From an uncultured Nioella sp. (GTDB taxonomy: Bacteria > Pseudomonadota > Alphaproteobacteria > Rhodobacterales > Rhodobacteraceae), in the NCBI GenBank assembly GCA_947495575.1, contig CANLZL010000004.1, forward strand, positions 1-64,000: 64,000 nt of DNA. The letters run 5' to 3'. The translations under genes were made by a program, and so were the position numbers. The notes below the pieces were generated by a model. That model had not been told where the DNA came from. It worked only from the letters and a program-made list of their open reading frames with translations, and ran no database searches. Shown here one piece after another: positions 1-7,454 of the stretch (position 1 is the stretch's first letter; every line of letters starts with the position of its first letter).

Positions 1-18
1 GGGGAGGTCCTTCCATGG

Positions 19-52
19 AAAAAGGGCCGCGCTGTGCTGCGCGGCCCTTTTT
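19..52. terminator. Bidirectional intrinsic terminator
   Basis: A perfect 12-bp stem (21-32 pairs with 39-50, core GGGCCGCGC/GCGCGGCCC) has a six-base loop, with A residues on its left and T residues on its right. It can therefore terminate in both directions. On the minus strand it follows the Flp-like gene that ends at 82. On the plus strand it would end whatever gene lies left of the window. Confidence 0.85.
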
Positions 53-81
53 GAAAAGGCGTGTGTTTCGATCGACCTATC

Positions 82-270
82 TTAGTTGGTCGAGAAAGCC
101 GTTGTGATGTGGTTGGCTTCGAGCTGGGTGTCGATATCCTGCGACAGGTTTTGTACGCCGCCGGAAACAACAGCCATAACAGCCAGGCCGAGGCCAACGA
201 TTGCTGCGGTCAGAACAACCCAGTCAACAGTTACAGCGCCGGATTCGGAATTCAGGAAAGTCTTGATCAT
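82..270 (-). CDS. Small Flp/Fap-pilin-like membrane peptide (copy 1)
   Basis: A 62-residue peptide that starts MIKTFLNSESGAVTVDWVV and continues into one hydrophobic helix (about residues 12-35), followed by a polar tail. The charged start, a Glu a few residues before the helix and the single helix resemble class IVb (Flp) pilins, but no tad/cpa assembly gene is visible nearby. A longer reading frame opens upstream, but the ATG at 270 is preferred because the preceding residues are polar and unlike the family. A close paralogue lies at 27485-27718. It may be a pilin-like surface or membrane peptide of Rhodobacteraceae; a processing site is inferred only. Confidence 0.75.
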   Translation of the reverse strand: MIKTFLNSESGAVTVDWVVLTAAIVGLGLAVMAVVSGGVQNLSQDIDTQLEANHITTAFSTN

Positions 271-590
271 GGTCTTGGTCCCTTGATTTGGTTTCAGGTT
301 CAATATCTGCGCCTCACGTTTCCGGGACCAATCTCGTTTTCCGGTCCTACTCGCTTCGGCGATGAGGGCATATAGCCAACCAAATCGGGCGCGAATTTGA
401 CCTGTTTTAGTTAATTTCACGTAAAATTGAGGGTTTTTTGACAGCAAGTTGAGAAGAAAATTGATTTAAATCAAGCATTTAATGGTAGCCTCGTCGATTG
501 GGCACCAAAAAAGTCTGTTCTATCGCAACCGGCTTTCCTGAAGTGCCGTGATGCGCCACACTATAGAAAAAAATGGCATAGAGGCAGATC

Positions 591-1418
591 ATGGGCAGGT
601 TTAGACAAGTATTCTTGGGGGTGTTAGCCGGATTGGTGGCCGGTCCGCTATTCGCTCAAGACACGGCAGATGGGCCTGCACCATGGCCCGAGTTCACATT
701 TCGCCGCATCACGGCCCCCACCGCGTCGGAAACCGGCCCGCGGATCAATATTCAAATTGGCGACGAACAAGCGACGCCAGCCGCGACCGAAACCGCCCCG
801 GAAAGATCAGCCAATACAGTTGCACGTGAAAGCGACTGGTTTTGGGCCGAGATAAATCCCGGGTTGGAATTTGGAGCAGGCCGGTTCCAGGCGTCGATGA
901 CATTGCTACAAACCTCAAGTGAGGCAGAAATTGTCCGTACGATGCGGGCCGATGCGCTTTTGCACGTTGCCGAGGAACATGATGCAACACTTTTGCGGGC
1001 CACAATCGGAACGCGTGTATCGCCCGCCTTGGCCTTGGCCGTCATTGCCGTGGAATCCTCTGGCATCTCGGATGCGACCAGCAGTGCGGGCGCGCAAGGC
1101 CTGATGCAACTGATTCCGGCAACGGCCGACAGATTCAACGTAGAGGACGCCTTCGATGCCGTGCAAAACATCCAAGGCGGCGTGGCATATCTGGATTGGC
1201 TGATGGAAGAATTTGACCGTGACCCGCTTTTGGTCCTCGCAGGCTATAATGCGGGCGAGGGGGCGGTGCGCCAGGCCAATGGAGTGCCAGACTACCCAGA
1301 AACCCGTGATTATGTTGTGCGTGTGCTGGCAACATGGCGGCTAACACGAATGTTATGCATCACGCCGCCCGAGCTGATGACGGATGGCTGCGTGTTCCGA
1401 ACGATGGTGGCCAACTAG
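591..1418 (+). CDS. Periplasmic lytic transglycosylase (SLT domain)
   Basis: A 275-residue protein with an N-terminal signal peptide (hydrophobic residues 7-21, cleavage after about FA-Q). A 70-residue linker leads to a C-terminal SLT/goose-lysozyme-like domain (about 138-250). The catalytic Glu is E155 in VIAVESSG, followed by the family motifs GLMQL (170-174) and AGYNAGEGAV (217-226). Such enzymes cleave the MurNAc-GlcNAc bond of peptidoglycan and leave a 1,6-anhydro end. The first ATG is used, with a GAGG a few bases upstream. It stands alone, divergent from the Flp-like gene and convergent with the YciI gene. A second, lipoprotein-type SLT enzyme is at 14671-15156. The physiological role cannot be told from sequence. 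Confidence 0.9.
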   Translation: MGRFRQVFLGVLAGLVAGPLFAQDTADGPAPWPEFTFRRITAPTASETGPRINIQIGDEQATPAATETAPERSANTVARESDWFWAEINPGLEFGAGRFQASMTLLQTSSEAEIVRTMRADALLHVAEEHDATLLRATIGTRVSPALALAVIAVESSGISDATSSAGAQGLMQLIPATADRFNVEDAFDAVQNIQGGVAYLDWLMEEFDRDPLLVLAGYNAGEGAVRQANGVPDYPETRDYVVRVLATWRLTRMLCITPPELMTDGCVFRTMVAN

Positions 1419-1423
1419 TCAGT

Positions 1424-1708
1424 CTAGTCCAAAAGACCGTCCAGCCCTTCGGCTGACATCGTTACGGCCATTTCTGTGAAGTCGTAGGTGGCGACCTTGT
1501 GGCGGGCAAACGGGTCCTCGGCGCAAGCGGCTTCAACCTCGGCTAGCGTGCCACGTGCCAAAATCACACCGCCAGTCCGGGGAACCTTGCGACCAGAGGC
1601 CAGGAAGCGTCCACTGGCATATCCGCGCTCCAGCCAATCCACATGGGCGTCCAGCAACGGGTCAATATCAGAGATCGGGGCGATATAGGTTAATGAGACA
1701 ATAATCAT
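1424..1708 (-). CDS. YciI-family protein (YCII domain)
   Basis: A 94-residue ferredoxin-fold protein of the YCII family, which often comprises small dimeric proteins of unknown function. Visible features are an N-terminal beta-strand MIIVSLTYIAP, the helix with DAHVDWLERGYASGRFLASG (one His and a GRFLASG turn typical of the family) and an EDPF segment near residue 67. The ATG at 1708 starts directly at the conserved strand; the longer frame adds 14 unlikely residues. Another YCII protein is at 16112-16408. A role in handling small reactive metabolites is only a general guess. Confidence 0.8.
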   Translation of the reverse strand: MIIVSLTYIAPISDIDPLLDAHVDWLERGYASGRFLASGRKVPRTGGVILARGTLAEVEAACAEDPFARHKVATYDFTEMAVTMSAEGLDGLLD

Positions 1709-1789
1709 GGGGACAATCCGTAGAAATGAAAATCGCGCCGCTGATCCCAACAGGACCGGCGGCGCGTAACTGCTGAAGTCGAAACCGGA

Positions 1790-2416
1790 TCAGTCGACGA
1801 TCTTTGCTTCGGTTGCGGCGCGCAACTCATCCTCGCTGACACCGTCGGCCAATTCGACAATCTTCAGCCCGCCTTCGACCACGTCCAATACACCGAGGTT
1901 GGTGATGATCCGATCGACGACACCTTTTCCTGTCAGGGGCAGAGTGCATTCTTTCAAGACTTTTGATACGCCATGTTTGTTGGCATGATCCATTACCACG
2001 ATGACGCGGCCGACACCGGCCACCAAGTCCATCGCGCCGCCCATGCCTTTGACCAGCTTGCCGGGGATCATCCAATTGGCGAGATCGCCGTTTTCGGCCA
2101 CTTCCATGGCACCAAGGATTGCGGCCGCGATTTTGCCGCCCCGGATCATGCCAAAGCTTTGGGCGCTGTCAAAATATGACGTGCGGCTAAGCTCGGTGAT
2201 TGTCTGCTTGCCCGCATTGATCAGGTCTGGATCCTCGTCGCCTTCAAACGGGAAGGGGCCCATGCCCAACATGCCGTTCTCGGACTGTAGAGTGATGTCC
2301 TTGTCGCCAACATAGTTCGCCACCAGCGTCGGAATCCCGATGCCGAGGTTCACATACCAGCCATCTTCCAGTTCATCCGCCGCGCGTGCAGCCATCTGAT
2401 TACGGTCCCAGGGCAT
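1790..2416 (-). CDS. scoB: 3-oxoacid CoA-transferase, subunit B
   Basis: The 208-residue beta subunit of a two-chain class I CoA-transferase (succinyl-CoA:3-ketoacid or acetate:acetoacetyl-CoA type). The catalytic glutamate lies in QSENGMLGMGPFP, near residue 47, and forms the glutamyl-CoA intermediate. GIGIPTLV and the GGAMDLVAGVGRVIVVMDH stretch are also typical of the family. Its start codon overlaps the stop of subunit A (TAATG), so the two subunits are translationally coupled. The pair lets the cell activate or use acetoacetate and other keto acids. The exact acyl donor cannot be assigned from sequence, and atoA is an alternative name. Confidence 0.9.
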   Translation of the reverse strand: MPWDRNQMAARAADELEDGWYVNLGIGIPTLVANYVGDKDITLQSENGMLGMGPFPFEGDEDPDLINAGKQTITELSRTSYFDSAQSFGMIRGGKIAAAILGAMEVAENGDLANWMIPGKLVKGMGGAMDLVAGVGRVIVVMDHANKHGVSKVLKECTLPLTGKGVVDRIITNLGVLDVVEGGLKIVELADGVSEDELRAATEAKIVD

Positions 2417-3120
2417 TATGCTTCCTCCCGCTTGCGGACGGTCCGCTGTTCGATACGTTTCTCGTGCTCACCTTGGATCAGGCGGTGCACATAGATACCG
2501 GGTAGATGAATGTGATCAGGATCGAGCGACCCGCGCGGAACGATTTCTTCAACCTCGGCCACACAGATTTTACCGCACATGGCAGCCGGCGGGTTGAAGT
2601 TGCGGGCGGTCTTTCGGAAAATAAGGTTGCCCGTGTCGTCCGCCTTCCAAGCCTTTACGATGGAAAGATCGGCAAAAATGCCCTCCTCCATGATATAGTC
2701 TTCGCCGCCGAACTGTTTGACGTCTTTGCCCTCTGCAATCACGGTGCCGACGCCGGTTTTAGTATAGAAACCGGGGATGCCGCAGCCACCGGCGCGCATC
2801 CGTTCGGCCAGAGTGCCCTGCGGGTTAAATTCCAGTTCCAGCTCACCCGAAAGATACTGGCGCATGAATTCTGCATTCTCGCCCACATAAGACGACATCA
2901 TCTTCTTGATCTGACGCGTGTCCAGCAATTTGCCCAAGCCAAACCCGTCAACGCCGGCATTGTTTGATGCCACAGTCAGATCTTTCGCACCCGATTTTAC
3001 AATCGCGTCGATCAGAAGTTCGGGGATCCCGCAAAGGCCAAACCCCCCCGCAGCAATCAACATGCCGTCAGACAAGAGGCCGTCCAGCGCCTCATCTGCC
3101 GAGCCATACACTTTTTTCAT
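2416..3120 (-). CDS. scoA: 3-oxoacid CoA-transferase, subunit A
   Basis: The 234-residue alpha subunit starts [16 protein letters not shown]. It has the glycine-rich [10 protein letters not shown] near residue 25, and later [14 protein letters not shown] and [16 protein letters not shown], which form the CoA/acyl pocket in class I transferases. A longer frame extends 31 residues upstream, but the ATG at 3120 gives the normal N-terminus. It is first in a two-gene operon with subunit B. The gene lies divergent from the DUF167 gene, with about 190 bases between the two starts. Confidence 0.9.
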   Translation of the reverse strand: MKKVYGSADEALDGLLSDGMLIAAGGFGLCGIPELLIDAIVKSGAKDLTVASNNAGVDGFGLGKLLDTRQIKKMMSSYVGENAEFMRQYLSGELELEFNPQGTLAERMRAGGCGIPGFYTKTGVGTVIAEGKDVKQFGGEDYIMEEGIFADLSIVKAWKADDTGNLIFRKTARNFNPPAAMCGKICVAEVEEIVPRGSLDPDHIHLPGIYVHRLIQGEHEKRIEQRTVRKREEA

Positions 3121-3308
3121 GCGCATTTCTCCCATTTCATCCGGGCGCACCCTGACGCGCTGAATAGAGGGAGTCAACGCGCGATGCTGCAAGGCAGCAT
3201 TGGAAAAATGCAAAACTCGTGTATGTGAGCGCTACCATGAACATTCATGTTATGGATTTCAGTATTCGGGCCTCAAGATCGTTGCCATTGAAAGAAAGGA
3301 GGGCGTTA

Positions 3309-3569
3309 ATGGCAAAGCAATTACTCGACCTGTCTGACTTGGCCCATGCGGGTTCAACGCTGCAAATCCGGGTCACCCCAAAGGCTTCCCAAAACCGCAT
3401 TGAGCGGTCGGACGGCAGGTTGCGGGTCTATGTGACAACTGTACCAGAGGGCGGAAAAGCCAATGTCGCCGTCCTGAAGATGCTTGCCAAGGCGTTAGGT
3501 GTTCCAAAGTCCCGGCTGGAAATTGTGAAGGGGGACACCGGTCGAGATAAGGTGGTGAAAATCCTCTGA
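3309..3569 (+). CDS. DUF167 (YggU-family) protein
   Basis: An 86-residue DUF167 protein. The diagnostic segments are LQIRVTPKASQNRIE near the start, LRVYVTTVPEGGKANVAVLKMLAKALGVPKS and the C-terminal IVKGDTGRDKVVKI. The family has a small alpha/beta fold and no settled function. The start is fixed by a strong Shine-Dalgarno AAGGAGGG (3296-3303) six bases before ATG 3309. Upstream in-frame starts lack such a site. The DksA-type gene follows 39 bases downstream on the same strand and may share its transcript. Confidence 0.88.
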   Translation: MAKQLLDLSDLAHAGSTLQIRVTPKASQNRIERSDGRLRVYVTTVPEGGKANVAVLKMLAKALGVPKSRLEIVKGDTGRDKVVKIL

Positions 3570-3608
3570 TCACTTGCCAGATCTGGGCCGATCTGATCGT
3601 CTGTCCGC

Positions 3609-3956
3609 ATGGCTGACCCAACTGATCAAGACCTAAGAGACCGGTATGCGCCGCGATTGCATGATGAGCGTTCAGCTTTGTTCGCAGCCTCCAAGGCAAC
3701 AAAGGACGGCCGCAAACCCGTCACTTTGGATCAAACCATGGTTGGGCGTCTGTCGCGTATGGACGCGATGCAGAGTCAAGCCATGGCAGAAGCGGTCGAC
3801 GCACGCCGCCATGGCCGAATCCGCGCCATCGATGCGGCCCTGATCCGTCTGGAAGAAGGTGAGTTTGGTTGGTGCGATGATTGCGGTGAATTCATTCGGC
3901 AGGGCAGATTGGACGTTGATCCAACTGTCATGCGGTGCGTGTCCTGCGCATGTTAA
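3609..3956 (+). CDS. DksA/TraR-type C4 zinc-finger protein
   Basis: A 115-residue protein with an N-terminal helical region (about 10-80). A C-terminal zinc finger holds four cysteines: C89 and C92 in WCDDC, and C110 and C113 in CVSC. The sequence between the pairs, GEFIRQGRLDVDPTVMRC, matches the DksA/TraR family. Full-length DksA is about 150 residues with an acidic coiled-coil tip; this protein is shorter, like the small DksA paralogues that bind the RNA polymerase secondary channel. Its stop overlaps by three bases with the convergent sulfotransferase gene. Confidence 0.85.
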   Translation: MADPTDQDLRDRYAPRLHDERSALFAASKATKDGRKPVTLDQTMVGRLSRMDAMQSQAMAEAVDARRHGRIRAIDAALIRLEEGEFGWCDDCGEFIRQGRLDVDPTVMRCVSCAC

Positions 3957-4678
3957 CGCGCCCAATGAGATAGGTCGCGGCCAGTCAATTCCTGCAATTG
4001 TGCAATGTCATCGCGATAAAACTCGGCCAGTTTGCCATGCAATTCAGCTGACAATTTCGGCATTGCGGGCCAGTCCAATCGTTTGAATTTCCGGGTTTTT
4101 ACATTGACCTCAAAACTTAGCTCACGGTCCGTGACGTCGCGATCAATCCCCAGATCGCCCATAATTTGCGTCAGCAAACCACCCGCATCGGCCTTTAGGT
4201 CGTCGTAGAAGTAGGTTCGGATATTCGGAAAGACCTGTCGCCAATGGGTTAGGATTTCGCCGTACCGGCCGATAGAGAGCATTTCATACTCATCGGTCAT
4301 CTCGTCAATTTCAGCGGCATAGGCAAAGCGCTTTTTCATCATATGATGGGTGTACGAGCTGAGGTAGCGCTGCACCGGGTCACGAAAGAGGACGACGATC
4401 TCAACCTCAGGCAAGCTGTGTGCAATGCGCTGCGCGTGATCTGCAGTGCCGGACGGCACCCGGAAATAGGAGGGGGAAGATTCATAGGTGTAGCGCGCCG
4501 GACCATCAGGAAATCGTTCGGCGTAATCCTGCAGCTGTTCGGCGAAGTCCGGCAGAATGAAAAAATCCTGCTCTTTGCGCTCAGCAGTCTGAAAATGCCG
4601 AGATTTTCGTAAGGCCTGATGCAGCCAAGTGGTGCCGGATTTCTGGGCCCCGACGATCAGGAGGTTGGGCAGTGGCAT
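3953..4678 (-). CDS. PAPS-dependent sulfotransferase
   Basis: A 241-residue sulfotransferase. The 5'-phosphosulfate loop is LIVGAQKSGTTWLHQAL (residues about 6-22) and the 3'-phosphate-binding segment is VVLFRDPVQRYLSSY near residue 100. Both are needed to hold PAPS, and the pattern is that of the heparan-sulfate/NodH-like branch. The likely acceptor is a carbohydrate or lipid, but this cannot be decided here. The ATG at 4678 begins directly before the P-loop strand; longer starts add unrelated residues. It follows the 82-residue gene by four bases, so the two are probably one operon. Confidence 0.85.
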   Translation of the reverse strand: MPLPNLLIVGAQKSGTTWLHQALRKSRHFQTAERKEQDFFILPDFAEQLQDYAERFPDGPARYTYESSPSYFRVPSGTADHAQRIAHSLPEVEIVVLFRDPVQRYLSSYTHHMMKKRFAYAAEIDEMTDEYEMLSIGRYGEILTHWRQVFPNIRTYFYDDLKADAGGLLTQIMGDLGIDRDVTDRELSFEVNVKTRKFKRLDWPAMPKLSAELHGKLAEFYRDDIAQLQELTGRDLSHWAR

Positions 4679-4682
4679 TTGG

Positions 4683-4931
4683 TTAGTCGCGTCCTGCTTC
4701 TTCGCCGGCCAGGCGATAGACGCCCTCGGGCAGGTCCAGAGCAACGGCAAGTTCGCGCACTTGTGCCATTGACAAGGTGATGGTTTGAACCTCTTCGGTG
4801 CGCGGATCCAATTGTTCAACGGTGATACATTCGGCAAAGGCCGTAATGGTCACATCTTCCTGCAAATGCGCCTGTCCTTCGTCAACCAAAGTAACGACGG
4901 TGGCGTCAAATTCGTGCTCGATCGTAAACAT
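4683..4931 (-). CDS. Hypothetical 82-residue acidic protein
   Basis: I do not recognise this protein. It is 82 residues, soluble and strongly acidic, with several predicted beta-strands (DATVVTLVDEG, EDVTITAFAECITVEQLD, TEEVQTITLSMAQVREL) and a short C-terminal helix. There is no signal peptide and there is one cysteine. It ends four bases before the sulfotransferase start on the same strand, which argues for co-transcription and perhaps a linked function. The codon pattern and sensible composition make it likely to be real. Confidence 0.65.
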   Translation of the reverse strand: MFTIEHEFDATVVTLVDEGQAHLQEDVTITAFAECITVEQLDPRTEEVQTITLSMAQVRELAVALDLPEGVYRLAGEEAGRD

Positions 4932-5070
4932 GACCCCAACCTAGGCGGGCGGGCAGGGAATGCCTAGCGCTTTTGCGGTCATCGCGGCAAATCGGAGCAT
5001 TTGATCTGAGTCAATGTCGCACAGATGTCACCGGGTCAGGCTATCGATGAGCCAGGAAAGGACTCGCGCG

Positions 5071-5328
5071 ATGCAGAGAAATAAGACTTATCAGAAACAT
5101 CAGGGGCTTATGAGCCGCATGGCAGACAAGCTAGGGGCCGATTTGGACGAAGCCGAATTGCGGGGCGATCTGACACCCGGCCAACGCGACGCCATGGTGC
5201 TGAGCTGTACTAACTGCACGTCACCCGAAGAATGCGAGCGGCTGTTGCAGGCAAACGGGTCAATTGATGCAGCCCCATCCTTTTGTCGCAATGGCGCAGC
5301 CATACAGGATATCGCCAAGAAAACTTAA
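5071..5328 (+). CDS. DUF6455 family cysteine protein (copy 1)
   Basis: An 85-residue protein of a small family seen mainly in Rhodobacteraceae. It has an N-terminal helix (MSRMADKLGADLDEAELRG), then CTNCTSPEECERLL and SFCRNG, giving four cysteines in a C-x2-C-x6-C-...-C pattern that could bind a metal or Fe-S cluster. Binding is inferred, not seen. The start at 5071 is chosen for the Shine-Dalgarno AGGAAAGGA (5054-5062). A second copy follows 16 bases later. Confidence 0.75.
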   Translation: MQRNKTYQKHQGLMSRMADKLGADLDEAELRGDLTPGQRDAMVLSCTNCTSPEECERLLQANGSIDAAPSFCRNGAAIQDIAKKT

Positions 5329-5344
5329 CGCGGAATTTCGTGAC

Positions 5345-5611
5345 ATGTCGAAAATGGAGAGGCCCTTAGGCCCTGAAAAAAAACATTATTGGCTGGCCAG
5401 CAGCATGGCCAAGGCCACAGGTGTCGATCTGGTCGCCGCCGCTGATCAAGGCCAGCTTTCCCAATCCGAATGGGCGGATGCGGTGCAGCGGTGCCGGGGG
5501 TGTGGCTGGGTTGGGGGGTGTCAGGCCTGGATGGGCGCGCAGGTTGAAGGTGGGGCCGAGGTTCCGGCGGCTTGCGTGAACTCGGACCTTTTCCAGTCCC
5601 TCAAACCTTAG
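5345..5611 (+). CDS. DUF6455 family cysteine protein (copy 2)
   Basis: An 88-residue paralogue of the preceding gene with the same layout: a helical start (LASSMAKATGVDLVAAADQG), then CRGCGWVGGCQAW and a last cysteine in AACVNSD. The four cysteines line up with those of copy 1 (C-x2-C-x5-C-...-C), although the rest has diverged. The tandem arrangement suggests duplication and a shared transcript. Start 5345 is a choice; ATG 5354 is possible. The function is unknown. Confidence 0.72.
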   Translation: MSKMERPLGPEKKHYWLASSMAKATGVDLVAAADQGQLSQSEWADAVQRCRGCGWVGGCQAWMGAQVEGGAEVPAACVNSDLFQSLKP

Positions 5612-5654
5612 CGCCTGCTGGACATTCTGGCGCGGTACGGGCAAGACCTGAGCC

Positions 5655-6002
5655 ATGCGCCAATTGGAAAACATTATCAGCGACCGTGGCTCGAAATACG
5701 CGGTTTCGGGCGGACACGTGACCTCTCGCGCTGAGGTGGATGCCTTCCTTAAGCTTCTGAAAAAGAAGAAAAAATACGCCAAGGCCACGCATAATAGCTG
5801 GGGCGTCTTGTTGCCTGATGGGCCGCTCAAATCCGATGATGGAGAGGGCGGCGCGGGCAATATTATCATCAGGATGCTAGAGGGCGCTGGGCTGCAAAAC
5901 CACCTGATCGTTGTGACGCGCTGGTATGGCGGCAAGCATCTGGGCGGCGACCGGTTCCGCCATGTGAGCGAGGCCTGCCGGATCTATTTGGCCGAAAAAT
6001 AG
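5655..6002 (+). CDS. Short YigZ/IMPACT-family protein (UPF0029 N-terminal domain only)
   Basis: A 115-residue protein matching the N-terminal domain of the YigZ/IMPACT family. It has ITSRAEVDAFL-like VTSRAEVDAFLKLLKK (residues 23-38), the AKATHNSWGVLL stretch, and the diagnostic VTRWYGGKHLGGDRF near residue 90. Usual YigZ proteins are about 200 residues with a second C-terminal domain, which is absent here. The reading frame ends cleanly, so this appears to be a naturally short form rather than a frameshift. The family is linked to translation in eukaryotes, but the bacterial role is unclear. Confidence 0.78.
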   Translation: MRQLENIISDRGSKYAVSGGHVTSRAEVDAFLKLLKKKKKYAKATHNSWGVLLPDGPLKSDDGEGGAGNIIIRMLEGAGLQNHLIVVTRWYGGKHLGGDRFRHVSEACRIYLAEK

Positions 6003-6004
6003 CC

Positions 6005-6058
6005 CGTCACCCCCCGTGCACCGGCTGTACACCCCCTGTACACCCCCCGTGCATATAA
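6005..6058. repeat. Five 11-bp tandem units (TGTACACCCCC type)
   Basis: Between the YigZ-like gene and the next secreted protein lie five consecutive 11-base units. Two are identical TGTACACCCCC (6026-6036, 6037-6047). They are flanked by degenerate units starting at about 6005, 6015 and 6048 (CGTGCA forms). The 11-bp period is close to one helical turn and each good unit contains the palindrome TGTACA, so stacked protein binding is possible. No regulator is identified. Confidence 0.6.
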
Positions 6059-6127
6059 ATCGGATGACAGCCGCCCCCGGCATAGGGCAAGCTGGATGCA
6101 TATTTCACGATCAGATTGGAGGCCGCC

Positions 6128-6481
6128 ATGCGGATCCGACACCCTTTGCACATCCCTTTTGTCGCTGTTTTCACCCTGTACCTCAGCACAATTGCAGCGC
6201 TGGCAGATATCACCGGCCAGTATTTCGCCTATGGCCGCAACGCCGATGGCAGCGCCTATCAGGGGCTGGTCAGTGTGCTGGCCAATGGCGATGGCACCTT
6301 TGCCGTCAATTGGCAGGTAGGCAGCACCTATTCCGGTGTGGGCCGGATGGAGGGGCGCGTTCTGGAGGTGGAATGGGGCGATACGACGCCCGCAACCTAT
6401 GTGCTGATGCCGGATGGCGAATTGCATGGCACATGGGGGGATGGCACGGGTCTGGAGATTTGGGCCATCGAAGCGCGCTAA
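6128..6481 (+). CDS. Small exported protein of unknown function
   Basis: A 117-residue protein with a clear signal peptide (MRIRHP, then a hydrophobic stretch to about residue 26, ending IAALA-D). The mature part is about 90 residues, Gly/Tyr/Trp-rich and probably all beta: ITGQYFAYGRNADGSAYQG, NWQVGSTYSGVGRMEG and ELHGTWGDGTGLEIWA. The alternation suggests a small antiparallel barrel or lipocalin-like sheet, but I do not recognise the family. ATG 6128 has GGAGG (6118-6122) at good spacing. The five 11-bp repeats lie 70 bases upstream. Its stop overlaps that of the convergent AhpD-like gene. Confidence 0.72.
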   Translation: MRIRHPLHIPFVAVFTLYLSTIAALADITGQYFAYGRNADGSAYQGLVSVLANGDGTFAVNWQVGSTYSGVGRMEGRVLEVEWGDTTPATYVLMPDGELHGTWGDGTGLEIWAIEAR

Positions 6482-7083
6482 GAGTGGTTCCAGTCGTCGG
6501 GATTGTCTGAGTTGTTGGGCGAGAGGCCAAGGATATCGCCCTTGGTTGAACAACCCAGTCCCAGAACCGTGCGATTGGCATAGCTGAAATAGGCGGTGAC
6601 CTGATTGATCTCCAGGATCTGGCCATCGTCCCAATGGGCGCGCAGCGGGGCGATATCGGCCTCGGACATTGCGCCGGGGGCTTCGGTCAGTTTGCGGGCA
6701 TAGACCATTGCGGCCTGCTCGGCGGTGCCAAGATTGGTGGCCGGCGGGCTGCCGGCCTCGATCCCCAACCGGATCTGCGCGGCCGTCGCGTCATCACCCA
6801 GCAGGCGTTTCAGACCGGCGAAATGATGCTCTACGCAATAGGCGCAATCATTGAGATGGCTGACCCAGACGCCCAGCACCTCCAGCATCCATTTCGGCAC
6901 TGTATTGGCCTGATGATGCAGCACATATTTATAGATCGCCATATGCCCCTCCATCGTGTGGGGGCGCAGGGAATGCATCATCATGATGTTGTCGACATTG
7001 TCGCCGGGGCCTTTGACGCGGTCATAAAGCTGGCGCAGTTTGCCGGTGCTTTGGTCGTAGGGAACGGTATCGATCCAGGGCAT
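6478..7083 (-). CDS. AhpD-like / carboxymuconolactone decarboxylase family peroxidase-related protein
   Basis: A 201-residue all-helical protein of the peroxidase-related branch of the AhpD/CMD superfamily. The redox motif is CAYCVEHH (C-x2-C-x3-H), preceded by a helix with EVLGVWVSHLND. A second helical half (ALRAHWDDGQILEINQVTAYFSYANR) resembles the family's C-terminal region. Such proteins act as thiol-dependent peroxidases or of unknown role. It is followed on the same transcript direction by nothing obvious and is preceded by the cytochrome c gene 35 bases upstream, suggesting a redox pair. Confidence 0.82.
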   Translation of the reverse strand: MPWIDTVPYDQSTGKLRQLYDRVKGPGDNVDNIMMMHSLRPHTMEGHMAIYKYVLHHQANTVPKWMLEVLGVWVSHLNDCAYCVEHHFAGLKRLLGDDATAAQIRLGIEAGSPPATNLGTAEQAAMVYARKLTEAPGAMSEADIAPLRAHWDDGQILEINQVTAYFSYANRTVLGLGCSTKGDILGLSPNNSDNPDDWNHS

Positions 7084-7118
7084 GGGCGGAGTCCTTTTGT
7101 TGGGGTGCGCTTAGCCCG

Positions 7119-7454
7119 CTACTCTTGAATTGAGGCGATGTATTCCGCCAGATCGCGCACCAATTCGGGCGTATAGACCTCGCCCCAGACGGGCATGGGA
7201 GAGCCATGGGCGCGGGCGCCGTCGCGCCCGTCAATGGTCTGAATGACCCGGTCCATCGGGAAGACTCCACCATTTGCTCGAGCCAATCCTGTCAGATCGA
7301 AAAGCGCAGTTCCGCGCCGACTGCCGCCATGGCAGGACAGGCAGGTATCCTGGTAAACCTGCTCGGATTCGGTGGGCGGGGCGGGGGGCTCACAGGCCGC
7401 GAGGCCAGCCAGGGAAATCAGGGCGACGCCAAGGGCGAGTTTTGCTGTTCTCAT
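7119..7454 (-). CDS. c-type cytochrome lipoprotein
   Basis: A 111-residue protein whose first 21 residues are a lipoprotein signal ending at C21 in the lipobox LAAC, so it is likely anchored in the membrane facing the periplasm. One haem c site is present, CLSCH at about residues 38-42. PMPVWGEVY supplies a probable methionine sixth ligand. The fold and size fit a single-haem class I cytochrome c. It ends 35 bases before the AhpD-like gene on the same strand. Electron donor and acceptor are unknown. Confidence 0.85.
   Translation of the reverse strand: MRTAKLALGVALISLAGLAACEPPAPPTESEQVYQDTCLSCHGGSRRGTALFDLTGLARANGGVFPMDRVIQTIDGRDGARAHGSPMPVWGEVYTPELVRDLAEYIASIQE

Noticed and set aside
6005-6058. 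CRISPR-like repeats
   Set aside because: The units are 11 bases with no spacers and no cas genes; they are a plain tandem repeat.
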